Origin: an uncultured Bacteroides sp.
Lineage (GTDB): Bacteria > Bacteroidota > Bacteroidia > Bacteroidales > Bacteroidaceae
Assembly (NCBI GenBank): GCA_944322345.1
Contig: CALUOO010000013.1
Location: 1 to 64,000, forward strand
Direction: 5' to 3'
DNA length: 64,000 nt
A program made the position numbers and the translations under genes. The notes beneath the pieces are model-generated. The model was not told the origin of the DNA and did not search any database. It was given only the letters and a program-made list of their open reading frames with translations. Positions 10,804 to 20,318 of the stretch are shown piece by piece; positions within the stretch are counted from its first letter, which is position 1, and each line of letters starts with the position of its first letter.

Positions 10804-11502
10804 ATGTTTATGCGATATAATAGGCAAAAAATATTACCCGAAATAGGTGAATCTGGACAACAACGTCTGAGAGAGGCTAAAGTTTTAATTGTAGGGATGG
10901 GAGGACTAGGAGCTCCCATCTCTCTTTATCTGACAGGAGCAGGCGTTGGAACGATAGGGTTAATGGATGATGATATTGTCTCTGTGACTAATCTACAACG
11001 GCAGATCCTTTATACAGAGTCAGATGTTAACCAGCCTAAAGTGCGATGTGCAATGAAACGACTTTCTGCTCTGAATAGTGAAGTGAATTTTCAGACATAC
11101 CCTGTAAGGCTAACTCGTTCGAATGCAGAAAAAATTATATGTGATTATGACATTGTAATTGATGGGTGTGATAACTTTGCTACTCGTTATTTAATTGACG
11201 ATGTGTGTGAAAAATTAGATAAGGTATATGTGTATGGAGCAATAGCTGAATTTGAAGGTCAGGTGTCTGTTTTTAATTATGGAATCTCTCCTAAAAGATA
11301 CCGTGATTTGTATCCTGATGAGAAGATAATGGAAGAAATGTCTTCCTCTTCTAAAGGAGTAATGGGGGTTACTCCAGCTGTGGTGGGAAGTGTTGAAGCA
11401 TGCGAGGTTCTGAAAATAATTTGTGGATTTGGTGAAGTTCTGTCTGGTAAAATCTGGACTATTGATTTGAAGACATTAGAATCTAACATATTTTCACTAT
11501 AA
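10804..11502 (+). CDS. thiF: ThiS adenylyltransferase (ThiF/HesA/MoeB family)
   Basis: This 232-residue E1-like enzyme activates ThiS with ATP. ATG at 10804 (MFMRYNRQKI) gives the normal family start; ATG 10810 is possible. A GTG-initiated frame from 10723 inside thiH is unlikely. The nucleotide loop is VGMGGLGAP near residue 32, followed by D-D-x-V-S-x-x-N-L-Q-R-Q. The aspartate in DGCDNFATR is conserved. The C-x-x-C zinc-knuckle pairs typical of E. coli ThiF/MoeB are not visible, so this looks like a zinc-less variant. Confidence 0.9.
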   Translation: MFMRYNRQKILPEIGESGQQRLREAKVLIVGMGGLGAPISLYLTGAGVGTIGLMDDDIVSVTNLQRQILYTESDVNQPKVRCAMKRLSALNSEVNFQTYPVRLTRSNAEKIICDYDIVIDGCDNFATRYLIDDVCEKLDKVYVYGAIAEFEGQVSVFNYGISPKRYRDLYPDEKIMEEMSSSSKGVMGVTPAVVGSVEACEVLKIICGFGEVLSGKIWTIDLKTLESNIFSL

Positions 11503-11559
11503 ACATTATTCTCTTAGAAAGTGAATAGTTATCTTTGTTCAATTTAACTGCTTAACGAA

Positions 11560-12168
11560 ATGAAACTGATTGTAGTGACTCGTCCAACCTTTTTTGTTGA
11601 AGAGGATAAGATTATTACAGCTCTTTTTGAAGAAGGATTAGACATTCTACATTTGAGAAAACCTGAAACGCCGGCAATGTATTCGGAACGTTTGTTAACT
11701 CTTATCCCTGAAAAGTATCACAAACGTATTGTGACTCATGAACACTTTTATTTAAAAGAGGAGTTTAACCTAATGGGAATACACTTGAATACAAGGAATC
11801 CTAATGAACCGGATGATTATGACGGTCATCTTAGCTGTTCATGCCATTCTGTTGAAGAAGTAAAAAATAAAAAGCATTTTTACGATTATGTATTCATGAG
11901 TCCTATCTATGATAGTATATCTAAAGTGAATTATTATTCTACCTATACGGCAGAGGAGCTTCGTGAAGCACAGAGAAATAAAATTATTGATTCTAAGGTA
12001 ATGGCATTAGGGGGAATTAATGCTGATAATCTTTTAGAAATAAAGGACTTTGGCTTTGGAGGTGCTGTAGTTTTGGGAGATTTATGGAATCGTTTTGATG
12101 CTTGTTCTGATCAAAATTATTTGGCTGTAATTGAACATTTCAAGAAGTTAAAGAAATTGGCTGATTGA
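11560..12168 (+). CDS. ThiE/TenI-family protein, degenerate active site
   Basis: This 202-residue TIM-barrel protein of the thiamine phosphate synthase/TenI family is the last thi-operon gene, 57 bp after thiF. It keeps the family outline (LHLRKPE, MGIHLN, FMSPIYDS, ALGGI) but lacks the GKKD and TTTK-type pyrophosphate segments seen in the first ThiE at 6345. TenI proteins are known to aromatise the thiazole product of ThiG rather than join it to pyrimidine, so tautomerase or another accessory role is the inference. It could also be a second, divergent ThiE. The thi-operon context is clear, the exact reaction is not. Confidence 0.75.
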   Translation: MKLIVVTRPTFFVEEDKIITALFEEGLDILHLRKPETPAMYSERLLTLIPEKYHKRIVTHEHFYLKEEFNLMGIHLNTRNPNEPDDYDGHLSCSCHSVEEVKNKKHFYDYVFMSPIYDSISKVNYYSTYTAEELREAQRNKIIDSKVMALGGINADNLLEIKDFGFGGAVVLGDLWNRFDACSDQNYLAVIEHFKKLKKLAD

Positions 12169-12208
12169 ATCTCTGTATGCTCTTAAGTTTGACGGGAGCA
12201 GAGAAATG

Positions 12209-12235
12209 CAATGTTTTGATTAAGACAAAACATTG
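12209..12235. other. Hairpin downstream of the thi operon
   Basis: CAATGTTTTG pairs perfectly with CAAAACATTG around a 7-nt loop, 41 nt after the last thi gene. No T-run follows, so it may be an mRNA 3' stabiliser rather than an intrinsic terminator. The rest of the 244-bp gap holds only the fhs promoter. Confidence 0.45.
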
Positions 12236-12349
12236 TAATAACGTTGTGAAAACAATGGAATAGTTTTTTCATAGAGAGTTCTTATAATTTTATTCAATCA
12301 ACTATTCAGTCTCTATTTTTAGTGTGATATGGAGATTTTTATAAAGGGG

Positions 12350-12381
12350 GTTGATTGCTCTCTTTAGAATTCTTACCTTTG
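12350..12381 (+). promoter_or_regulatory. Promoter for fhs
   Basis: GTTG (12350-12353), 20 nt, then TACCTTTG (12374-12381). This matches the Bacteroides promoter pattern with one -33 mismatch and places the start site about 25 nt ahead of the fhs ATG. Confidence 0.8.
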
Positions 12382-12412
12382 CACCTTCAAAAACAAAACA
12401 ATAGCTATCTGT

Positions 12413-14080
12413 ATGAAGTCTGACATCGAAATTGCTCGTAGTATTGAGCTGAAAAAAATAAAGCAAGTTGCCGAAAGTATCGGAATCCCCCGTGATGAAG
12501 TAGAAAACTATGGTCGTTATATTGCTAAAATACCGGAACATCTGATTGATGAAGAGAAGGTAAAAGAAAGTAATCTGATATTGGTAACGGCTATTACTGC
12601 AACAAAGGCTGGTATTGGAAAGACAACAGTATCTATTGGACTTGCTTTGGGACTGAATAAGATAGGTAAAAAGGCTATTGTAGCTTTGCGCGAACCCTCA
12701 TTAGGGCCTTGTTTCGGTATGAAAGGAGGGGCTGCTGGGGGCGGATATGCGCAAGTTCTTCCTATGGAAAAAATCAATCTGCATTTCACGGGAGACTTCC
12801 ATGCCATTACTTCTGCTCATAATATGATTTCCGCTTTATTGGATAATTATCTTTATCAGAATCAGGCAAAAGGATTTGGACTGAAAGAGATTCTTTGGCG
12901 ACGTGTATTGGATGTAAACGATCGTTCATTACGTAATATTGTGGTAGGATTAGGTGCTAAGACAAATGGTATCACCCAGGAGTCTGGTTTTGATATTACT
13001 CCGGCATCAGAAATTATGGCTATCCTTTGCTTGGCGAAGGATATGAAGGATCTGCGCCGTCGCATTGAAAATATATTGTTGGGCTTTACATACGATGATA
13101 AACCATTTACGGTAAAAGACTTGGGAGTGGCGGGAGCAATCACTGTCTTGCTGAAAGATGCTATTCATCCTAACCTTGTACAGACCACGGAAGGTACGGC
13201 TGCCTTCGTACACGGCGGTCCTTTCGCTAATATTGCTCATGGCTGTAACTCTATATTGGCAACCAAGATGGCGATGACTTTTGGAGACTATGTAATTACT
13301 GAAGCAGGTTTTGGTGCAGACTTGGGAGCCGAGAAATTCTATAACATTAAGTGCCGTAAGGCTGGCATACAACCCAAACTGACCGTAATCGTAGCTACTG
13401 CACAAGGTCTGAAAATGCATGGAGGAGTCAGCTTAGACCGTATCAAGGAGCCTAATATGGAGGGATTGAAAGAGGGTTTGCGCAACTTGGACAAGCATGT
13501 TCGTAACCTCCGCTCTTTTGGTCAGACCGTTATTGTTGCCTTCAATAAATTTGCCACAGATACTGACGAGGAGATGGAGTTACTCCGTCAGCATTGCGAA
13601 CAATTGGGTGTAGGATTTACCATTAACAATGCTTATAACGAAGGAGGAGAGGGAGCTGTAGATATGGCACGCTTGGTAGTAGATACTATCGAGAACAATC
13701 CATCTGAACCGTTGCGATATACTTACAATGAAGGCGATACCATACAGGAGAAAATAGAGAAGGTAGCCACTCATATTTATGGAGCAAGTGTTATTACTTA
13801 CAGTAGTATGGCACGCAATCGTATCAAGCTGATAGAGAAGATGGGTATAACCCATTATCCGGTCTGCATCGCCAAGACGCAGTATTCTTTCTCGGCCGAC
13901 CCGAAGATATACGGTGCAGTGAACAATTTTGAGTTCCACATCAAGGATATTGTGATTAATAACGGAGCAGAGATGATCGTAGCCATTGCAGGGGAGATTC
14001 TTCGTATGCCCGGGCTTCCCAAAGAACCTCAGGCACTGCACATCGATATTGTCAATGGTGAGATTGAAGGACTAAGTTGA
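12413..14080 (+). CDS. fhs: Formate-tetrahydrofolate ligase
   Basis: This 555-residue enzyme makes 10-formyl-THF from formate, THF and ATP, feeding purine synthesis and one-carbon metabolism. The ATP loop is seen as TKAGIGKTT near residue 62, followed by [19 protein letters not shown]. Length and sequence pattern are normal for FTHFS. It is a monocistronic gene with its own promoter and a terminator-like hairpin at 14151-14196. Third-base GC content rises along the gene, the start of a GC-rich tract that continues into the ATPase and addB genes. Confidence 0.97.
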   Translation: MKSDIEIARSIELKKIKQVAESIGIPRDEVENYGRYIAKIPEHLIDEEKVKESNLILVTAITATKAGIGKTTVSIGLALGLNKIGKKAIVALREPSLGPCFGMKGGAAGGGYAQVLPMEKINLHFTGDFHAITSAHNMISALLDNYLYQNQAKGFGLKEILWRRVLDVNDRSLRNIVVGLGAKTNGITQESGFDITPASEIMAILCLAKDMKDLRRRIENILLGFTYDDKPFTVKDLGVAGAITVLLKDAIHPNLVQTTEGTAAFVHGGPFANIAHGCNSILATKMAMTFGDYVITEAGFGADLGAEKFYNIKCRKAGIQPKLTVIVATAQGLKMHGGVSLDRIKEPNMEGLKEGLRNLDKHVRNLRSFGQTVIVAFNKFATDTDEEMELLRQHCEQLGVGFTINNAYNEGGEGAVDMARLVVDTIENNPSEPLRYTYNEGDTIQEKIEKVATHIYGASVITYSSMARNRIKLIEKMGITHYPVCIAKTQYSFSADPKIYGAVNNFEFHIKDIVINNGAEMIVAIAGEILRMPGLPKEPQALHIDIVNGEIEGLS

Positions 14081-14150
14081 CAATCATCTGTCGGACATCC
14101 AGAGTTGTTCCGGTATAAATTATCCGATTTTATCCTTTTGTAACTATATA

Positions 14151-14196
14151 GAAGCAGAATCCAAGGCAGTTTCCTGTCGTATTCTGCTTCTTGTTT
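14151..14196 (+). terminator. Terminator-like hairpin after fhs
   Basis: GAAGCAGAAT (14151-14160) pairs with ATTCTGCTTC (14181-14190), followed by TTGTTTTG. It lies 70 nt after the fhs stop and just before the ATPase promoter. Confidence 0.7.
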
Positions 14197-14229
14197 TGTG
14201 TTTGCAACTTACTTGCATTCCGCTTTGCT

Positions 14230-14237
14230 TACCTTTG
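14230..14237 (+). promoter_or_regulatory. -7 promoter box for the P-type ATPase gene
   Basis: TACCTTTG matches TAnnTTTG exactly. TTTG at 14201-14204 is a possible -33 element, but at 25 nt the spacing is long. The box lies 20 nt ahead of the ATG at 14258, which supports that start over the longer frame opening at 14198. Confidence 0.65.
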
Positions 14238-14257
14238 TCGGCAAAAGATGTAAGTGT

Positions 14258-16117
14258 ATGAAGAAGTATTATAATGAATGTATTTCATTCGTCATGTTGG
14301 TAATCGGAATCCTGTTGCAGGACAACTTTCCTGATACCGTTATCCGTTTGGGATGGTATCTCATCGCTTTGATGCCGGTGGGGATTCCTGTTTTCAAGGA
14401 GGCATGGGAGGCATTGAGAGCCAAAGACTTTGCCAACGAGTTTACGCTGATGGCACTTGCCGTACTTGGGGCTTTCTGCATAGGTGAGTATCCGGAGGGA
14501 GTCGCCGTCATGCTGTTCTACGCTGTGGGTGAGAAGCTTCAGGAGGGAGCCGTAGACAAGGCACGCCACAGTATCCGCACCCTGCTCGACATGCGTCCGC
14601 AAAAGGTATCAGTCCGACGTGGAGAAGGATGGAGCATCCTCTCGCCCGACGAGGTCCAGACAGGAGATATTATCGAAGTAAAAGCCGGAGAACATGTATC
14701 GCTGGACGGGAAACTACACGAAGAGTCCGCCTTCTTCAATACAGCCACCCTGACTGGCGAAAGCATCCCCAAAGAAATAAAGCAGGGCGAAGAAGTATTG
14801 GCAGGCATGATTCCCTGCGAACAAGTCATCCATCTGACCGTATCCCGTACGGCCGACAACAGTACCCTTTCGCGCATACTGAAGCTGGTGGAGGAGGCTG
14901 CCGAGCAGAAAGCCCCCACCGAACTCTTCATGCGAAAGATAGCCCGCATCTATACTCCCATCGTCATGGCAGTAGCTTTGCTGATACTTGCCGCTCCCTT
15001 TATCTATTCGCTGTTCTGCCCTTCTTACGCTTACCTGTTTTCCGAGTGGCTGTACCGTGCGTTAGTCTTCTTGGTAGTGTCCTGCCCCTGTGCGCTGGTC
15101 ATCAGTATTCCTCTGAGCTATTTCGCCGGGATAGGTGCGGCATCCCGCAAGGGCATCCTATTTAAGGGAGGAAACTATCTGGATGCCATCAGCCGGATTG
15201 ATACGGTGATATTCGACAAGACGGGGACACTGACTACGGGTAATTTCAAGGTTGGCCGCATCGAAGGTACGCTCCCTTCCGAAGTGATACTGACTTATGT
15301 GGCGGCTGCCGAGAGCCAGAGTACTCATCCGATGGCAAAGGCCATACAGCTATATGCGGCAGAGCAGGCAGTAGAGCCCCTTCCGGTCACCTTCTCGAAG
15401 GAATGGGCAGGCTACGGACTGGAGGCTGTGGCAGATGGAAAGCACATACTGGCAGGCAGTCTGCACCTGTTGGACAAGTTTCAGATCTCTTATCCGGAAG
15501 AGCTTCGTATGATTCCGGAAACTATCATTGCCTGCGCCATCGACCGGAGTTATGCCGGATACATCCTGCTGACCGACGAGATAAAACCCGACGCTGCCCC
15601 TGCCATCCGGCAGCTGAAACGCATGGGGATAGGGCATATTGCTGTCTTGTCCGGCGACAAAGCACCTCTCGTACAGCATATCGCTCAGCAACTGGATATA
15701 ACCCATGCACATGGCGACCTGCTTCCCGACGGCAAGGTGGCGCATCTCCAACGGCTGAAAGAAGCCGGACGACGCATCGCCTTTGTGGGCGACGGCATCA
15801 ACGATGCACCGGTACTGGCACTTAGTGACGCCGGAATAGCCATGGGCGGCTTGGGAAGCGACATTGCCATCGATACAGCCGACATCGTCATACAGAACGA
15901 CCGTCTCACCCAACTCCCGGCAGCCATAAAAACAGGACGCAGTGTCCGCCAGATTGTGTGGCAAAACATTATCTTTGCATTTGCAGTGAAACTGATTGTG
16001 CTTGCCTTGGGGGCATGGGGACTTGCCAACCTGTGGGAGGCTGTCATTGCCGATACCGGTGTGGCACTGTTGGCTGTATGCAACAGCCTGCGCATCGGAC
16101 ATATCATCAACCGTTAA
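14258..16117 (+). CDS. Heavy-metal P1B-type ATPase (Zn/Cd/Pb exporter type)
   Basis: This 619-residue inner-membrane pump exports divalent metal. Motifs in order: TLTGES (actuator domain), VVSCPCALV (metal-binding CPC in a transmembrane helix), FDKTGTLTTG (phosphorylated Asp), STHPMA (HP motif) and GDGINDAP. The last membrane segment contains DTGVALLAV followed by N-S-L-R, where the Asp is a signature of the Zn/Cd/Pb class (P1B-2). No N-terminal HMA metal-binding domain is present; the protein starts directly with the membrane region. ATG 14258 is chosen because a promoter box lies inside the longer frame. A Fur-family regulator follows 11 bp later, pointing to metal-responsive control. Confidence 0.93.
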   Translation: MKKYYNECISFVMLVIGILLQDNFPDTVIRLGWYLIALMPVGIPVFKEAWEALRAKDFANEFTLMALAVLGAFCIGEYPEGVAVMLFYAVGEKLQEGAVDKARHSIRTLLDMRPQKVSVRRGEGWSILSPDEVQTGDIIEVKAGEHVSLDGKLHEESAFFNTATLTGESIPKEIKQGEEVLAGMIPCEQVIHLTVSRTADNSTLSRILKLVEEAAEQKAPTELFMRKIARIYTPIVMAVALLILAAPFIYSLFCPSYAYLFSEWLYRALVFLVVSCPCALVISIPLSYFAGIGAASRKGILFKGGNYLDAISRIDTVIFDKTGTLTTGNFKVGRIEGTLPSEVILTYVAAAESQSTHPMAKAIQLYAAEQAVEPLPVTFSKEWAGYGLEAVADGKHILAGSLHLLDKFQISYPEELRMIPETIIACAIDRSYAGYILLTDEIKPDAAPAIRQLKRMGIGHIAVLSGDKAPLVQHIAQQLDITHAHGDLLPDGKVAHLQRLKEAGRRIAFVGDGINDAPVLALSDAGIAMGGLGSDIAIDTADIVIQNDRLTQLPAAIKTGRSVRQIVWQNIIFAFAVKLIVLALGAWGLANLWEAVIADTGVALLAVCNSLRIGHIINR

Positions 16118-16128
16118 CTGTATGTTAT

Positions 16129-16563
16129 ATGGAAACCAACCAACAATACATCGACCGTATGGAGAAGAAGGGCATCAAGCCCACTGCCATACGCATACTC
16201 ATCCTGCGCACCATGATGGAGATTCCTCATGCCGTATCACTTGCCGACTTGGAGCTGGCACTCGACACGGTAGACAAGTCTACCATCTTCCGTACCTTAT
16301 CACTCTTTCTGAGCAACCATCTGATACACGGCATCGACGATGGAAGCGGCTCACTAAAATACGAGGTATGCAGCAGCGAGTGCGTGTGCAGCATCGACGA
16401 CATGCATACCCATTTCTATTGTGAACGCTGCCGGCGCACCTTCTGCTTCAAGAGCATTCATATTCCGGTTATAGACCTGCCCGAAGGCTTCCGGATGAAC
16501 AGTATCAACTACGTGGTGAAAGGCATCTGTGCCGACTGCGCTACCTCCGGCACATTGCCTTGA
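16129..16563 (+). CDS. Fur-family transcriptional regulator
   Basis: This 144-residue metal-dependent repressor has an N-terminal winged helix (KPTAIRILIL, then LADLELALDTVDKSTIFRTL) and a C-terminal metal and dimer domain with HTHFYCERC and GICADC, two C-x-x-C zinc pairs. ATG 16129 gives the family-like start METNQQYIDRM. It follows the Zn/Cd-type ATPase in an apparent operon, so a zinc (Zur-like) or other metal-sensing role is the inference. Which metal it senses cannot be read. Its last 23 bp overlap the 3' end of convergent addB. Confidence 0.88.
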   Translation: METNQQYIDRMEKKGIKPTAIRILILRTMMEIPHAVSLADLELALDTVDKSTIFRTLSLFLSNHLIHGIDDGSGSLKYEVCSSECVCSIDDMHTHFYCERCRRTFCFKSIHIPVIDLPEGFRMNSINYVVKGICADCATSGTLP

Positions 16564-19405
16564 AGTCACAATACTCACACTTCTTCCTATCCTCCGTCTG
16601 GCTGAAGGGTTCGGCCGGATTGAATATTTCTTCCAGCAGCCGTTGCAGATGCTCACGGAATTCCGTCTCCAGCAGACTGAAGTCTGTCACGGGGACTTTA
16701 GGCTTGCGGGGTTCACCCATTTCGATGACAGGGGAGTAGCTTTCCGATGATGCCTTATGGATGTATAGCAGCGACGGCGCCACCTTATACGACTGCTTCC
16801 GGCACATGATGGCTGCATAGATAAAGGTCTGTAGCACATAGTTCGGCCGGTTGTCAGCGGGGACAAAGAGCTGTTCCACTCCTGTGGCTGCTTTCGGACT
16901 GCCACCCGTCTTGTAGTCGACAATGCGCAACGTGCCTTCCTTCCGGTCCATACGGTCTATTGTTCCGCCCAGCCGCAGGCGGATGTTGCCTTCCGGCATG
17001 CTGACTTCCATCTCTTCGTACACCTTCTGTTCCATGCCCATCATCTCGAAGGGGGCATATTGCAAGTCGTTTCGTAGCAGCTGACGCAGGTAGGAAGCGA
17101 TGACTTTCGAGTTGATGAGCTGCGTTCCGTTGTATTCCGGCTCCTCATCCAGCGGCACCTTGAAGAGGTTCTCCTTGAACGAACGGTCTACATAGCCTTG
17201 GAGCCGTACATCATCCTTCAGCAGCTTTTCCAAGTCGTGCTTCTGAATCATACGTCCGTGGGCAGTAAGGTCGAGGTAGACCAGTTGCGCCGCCCGGTGG
17301 AAGATGGTGCCGAAGAGCGCCGAGTCTATTTCGGCACTCACCTCGTCGGGTGCCTGCAGACGTGCCACGTAATAGTAGTAGAACCTCAGCCGACAGTCGA
17401 GATAGGCATTCAGGGCCGAAGGGGAGAGGACGAACGACTGCGGACTGTTGACATCGTAGGCACTTCTCAGACGCTCCATGATCTCCGGAGTCTTGGTGAT
17501 AAGTATCTCGCTCGTCTGCTTAGGCGACTGACCTGCTTCGAGATATTCCCGCTGAATGTCGTGCGGACTCTCCACGAGGAACTGCAACATGAAGCGTGAC
17601 CATTCGCCACGGTTCAGCCCATCGGACGAGGTGTTGTAGAGTAGCGTCACCTGTTCGGCGCGTTGTATCAGCCGATAGAAATAGTAGGCATACACGGCAT
17701 TCTTGTGGTCGATAGTGGTCATCCCGAAGGCTTTACGCAGATTGTATGGGATGAACGACGAATCTCCGCCGGATTTCGGCAGCTGACCTTCATTGAGCGA
17801 AAGCATGATGAGGTTGCGGAAGTCAAGGCAGCGGGTTTCGAGCACACCCATCACCTGCATACCGATGGCAGGCTCGCCGTGGAAGGGGATATTGGCCGAC
17901 GTCAGTACCTTGTTTATCAGACGCCGCAGCATGTCCACACGAACCTGCAGCTTTCCTTCCTCCACCAAACCGTAGATACGGTTCACCTTCACATAACTCT
18001 GGAAGATGGATTCGCGGTAGAGCTGGTCGAAGATGTCGCCCTTTTCCTGTTCCTGCCGGTAGAGCATAGAGATGTCCCGTATCAGCTCGGTCAGATAGGC
18101 ACAGAACGAAGCCAATCCCTCCTGCGGGGCAAAGAGCTTCTCCAAGAACCCGTCCTGCCGGAGTTCACTAGGCAGCGGATAAAAGTGGTTGGTCTCTGTC
18201 AGCGTCCGTTCCAAGGATTCGGCATGCTCGGACAGCTGACGGATGTAGGGGTGTTTCAGCACGACTGACACAGTCTCGTAGGTATATCTACCCGTATCCC
18301 GGTTATACCCGGTAGTCTGCATCTCCATCACTGCATTGAGGAAGCTGTAGACCGGGGTTTGAGACAGGGGGAAACCCATCGTGATGTTGACGTTCTTCAC
18401 CTCTTCCGGTATAGAATGGAGCACGGGGAGCAGCAGTGCCTCATTGCAGAGGACTATGGCATTCTCCTTCTCAGTCGCCGAACTACCGAAGGTCTCCCGC
18501 ACCCATTCGGGCAGGAAGCGTGCCTGTGCATTCTCTGTCGGAGCCGAAATATAGCGCACCTTCTTGGGCTTGCCAAGCACATCGAAGCAGGAAGCCGGCA
18601 ACTCGTTCCCAAACTCGCGAAGGTTGCGCCGGATGAACTCCCCGGCTTCATGACCGGGAATACGGTCGACATAATAGGCATCATAGTCCCAGTAGAACAT
18701 CGCCTTGCCGGCATCCCTCAGACGTTGGAAGAAAGTTTGCTCCACCCGGTTCAGCACGTTGAAGCCGACGAAGATATACCGGTCGTATTTCAACCTGTCC
18801 ACATCCAGCTCTTCTATCACACGGCGGTAGAGCATCCCCTCGTAGGCAATGCCTTCTGCCTGCAGACGTTCACGGAACTTGCTGTAGATGCTTCCCAGAC
18901 TGTCCCACAGCGAGGCAAAGCGTTCCTTCAGCAGTGTCCGCTTCTCGATGGAGAAGTTGCGGAAGAACTGCTTGATGGCCGCCTCTTGTTCCGGCTCCAA
19001 GAACGTATAGTCGTCGGCTATCTGCCTGAGGTCTTTCAGGTTGCTGAATAGTTGCGAGGCATCCACCAGATTCTTGTCCACATCGTCGAAGTCGCTGATG
19101 AGCAGTTCTCCCCAGTAGTAGAAGTCATCGAGTGTCTCCTGACTGCCGGTCACTTCGCAGAAGACCGGATAGAGCTCGCATACGAGTCTTATCGGGTCGC
19201 CCACCTTCAGATTGCTGAGTTTCCTGAACAGGTCGCTGATGCTCATGGCTGCCGGTGCCCATACAGGCCGGTCAGACTCACCTACCAGATACTCGTTGAA
19301 GAACAGGTTGGCACGTTTATTAGGAAACACTATCACCGTCCGCGACATATCGTTTCCCAGTTTCCGATAGAGGTCGTGAGCGACCATTTGTAGGAATGTC
19401 TGCAT
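16541..19405 (-). CDS. addB: AddB-like PD-(D/E)XK nuclease subunit
   Basis: This 954-residue partner of AddA handles double-strand break ends. The N-terminal half has the UvrD-like AddB fold but no G-x-x-G-K-T Walker loop is visible, so its helicase side is probably inactive. The C-terminal nuclease domain has GTIDRMDR followed by IVDYKTG (PD-(D/E)XK). Four cysteines, one in YLDCRLRFYY and three in C-x2-C-x5-C (CEYCDFKAMC), match the AddB Fe-S cluster that staples the nuclease domain. AGGAG lies 8 nt ahead of the ATG. It is separated from addA by about 4.6 kb of unrelated genes and lies downstream of a terminator-like hairpin. The gene is markedly GC-rich. Confidence 0.88.
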   Translation of the reverse strand: MQTFLQMVAHDLYRKLGNDMSRTVIVFPNKRANLFFNEYLVGESDRPVWAPAAMSISDLFRKLSNLKVGDPIRLVCELYPVFCEVTGSQETLDDFYYWGELLISDFDDVDKNLVDASQLFSNLKDLRQIADDYTFLEPEQEAAIKQFFRNFSIEKRTLLKERFASLWDSLGSIYSKFRERLQAEGIAYEGMLYRRVIEELDVDRLKYDRYIFVGFNVLNRVEQTFFQRLRDAGKAMFYWDYDAYYVDRIPGHEAGEFIRRNLREFGNELPASCFDVLGKPKKVRYISAPTENAQARFLPEWVRETFGSSATEKENAIVLCNEALLLPVLHSIPEEVKNVNITMGFPLSQTPVYSFLNAVMEMQTTGYNRDTGRYTYETVSVVLKHPYIRQLSEHAESLERTLTETNHFYPLPSELRQDGFLEKLFAPQEGLASFCAYLTELIRDISMLYRQEQEKGDIFDQLYRESIFQSYVKVNRIYGLVEEGKLQVRVDMLRRLINKVLTSANIPFHGEPAIGMQVMGVLETRCLDFRNLIMLSLNEGQLPKSGGDSSFIPYNLRKAFGMTTIDHKNAVYAYYFYRLIQRAEQVTLLYNTSSDGLNRGEWSRFMLQFLVESPHDIQREYLEAGQSPKQTSEILITKTPEIMERLRSAYDVNSPQSFVLSPSALNAYLDCRLRFYYYYVARLQAPDEVSAEIDSALFGTIFHRAAQLVYLDLTAHGRMIQKHDLEKLLKDDVRLQGYVDRSFKENLFKVPLDEEPEYNGTQLINSKVIASYLRQLLRNDLQYAPFEMMGMEQKVYEEMEVSMPEGNIRLRLGGTIDRMDRKEGTLRIVDYKTGGSPKAATGVEQLFVPADNRPNYVLQTFIYAAIMCRKQSYKVAPSLLYIHKASSESYSPVIEMGEPRKPKVPVTDFSLLETEFREHLQRLLEEIFNPAEPFSQTEDRKKCEYCDFKAMCRR

Positions 19406-19439
19406 CGTTTATCTCCTTTATTCTATACTTTTTTCATTC

Positions 19440-19471
19440 AAAAAAGCCGGATGAGCCATGCCCATCCGGCT
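19440..19471 (-). terminator. Intrinsic terminator between HU-like gene and addB
   Basis: On the minus strand the arm AGCCGGATG, a 9-nt loop and CATCCGGCT are followed by TTTTT. It is a classical rho-independent shape. It lies 35 nt upstream of the addB start, so either addB has a promoter in the short remaining space or this acts as an attenuator. Confidence 0.8.
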
Positions 19472-19513
19472 GATTATTTTAAGAAAGCCGGCGAAGGAAT
19501 CCCTCTATGGAAG

Positions 19514-19709
19514 TTTACTTCACAGCAAATTCCACTGCATTAAAGTAAACACTTCGCTTAATCACTACAAATTTATCGTAGTTTCTTTATACATAGTTCA
19601 CTTAATTGTACTTTGTTCTTTTAAAAATGCTTATGACAATCTTAGTAATGTTTCACTTTAAAATTGCTTTATGAAAAAACTGCTATATTCGATTTACTTC
19701 ACAGCAAAT
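19514..19709. repeat. 17-bp direct repeat pair in the gap before addB
   Basis: TTTACTTCACAGCAAAT occurs at 19514-19530 and again at 19693-19709, same orientation, 179 bp apart. It lies in the 374-bp gene-free stretch 19406-19779. A possible minus-strand -7 box, TAAATTTG, is at 19568-19575. No coding signal is convincing here. Confidence 0.6.
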
Positions 19710-19779
19710 GCTTGTTCCCTATGTATAAATCAGCTGATGTTCCTCCTTCACCGGCTATATCTTACTCCACTATCCGGCA

Positions 19780-20265
19780 TCATACAATCGGATCGGGACT
19801 TTCTCCTCCATCTTCTTCTCCTTCACCTCCACCGGGCTGTTCCGATGTTCCGGTTCCATCTAATTTGCTGATTGAGTTTACATTCACCCATCTTACATTA
19901 TCGCTGATAAGAGCGCGAGTAATAGTCTTCCCGTTTCTTTTGGATTCGGGAATAAAACGTACACGTGTGCTAACTATTTGATTAGCACTTACTTTATCGG
20001 CAGATTCAACACCTCGTCCGTTAGACTGACAAGTGTAGTAGAATGTGCCTAATCCATCTACATGGACTGTCCGACCGGCATTCATAAAATTGCCCATCAC
20101 CAGTCCTAGTGCTTCCATGGCTGCTTTTGAGTCAGCTTTGCTCATAGATGAGACGAGAGCAATCTGCTCGCATAGCTCGTCCATCTCTACAGGCTTACCT
20201 ATGCTGACTGCCTGCGGATACCATAGCTCACTAATCTTCTTGAAAATAGGTTTGAAAAAAGCCAT
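19780..20265 (-). CDS. HU-like DNA-binding protein (Bacteroidetes HU-HIG type)
   Basis: This 161-residue protein is of the histone-like family common in Bacteroidetes, longer than true HU. Residues about 25-125 hold the IHF/HU-like core with VDGLGTFYY (the turn that leads into the DNA-clasping arms) and VRFIPESK. The first 20 residues are a basic segment. The last 25 are low-complexity Gly/Glu/Asp (GGGEGEEDGG), a probable disordered acidic tail. The target is unknown. Its roughly 190-nt leader carries four palindromic 19-bp repeats. Confidence 0.85.
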   Translation of the reverse strand: MAFFKPIFKKISELWYPQAVSIGKPVEMDELCEQIALVSSMSKADSKAAMEALGLVMGNFMNAGRTVHVDGLGTFYYTCQSNGRGVESADKVSANQIVSTRVRFIPESKRNGKTITRALISDNVRWVNVNSISKLDGTGTSEQPGGGEGEEDGGESPDPIV

Positions 20266-20318
20266 ATGGTATTATTTAATGATTAATAGCCCCTTCTGTA
20301 GTCCCTAGAGTATGGATT

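Noticed and set aside
17198-19051. Forward frames of 130-230 codons opposite addB
   Set aside because: Same composition effect; they lie wholly inside a gene with clear nuclease motifs.
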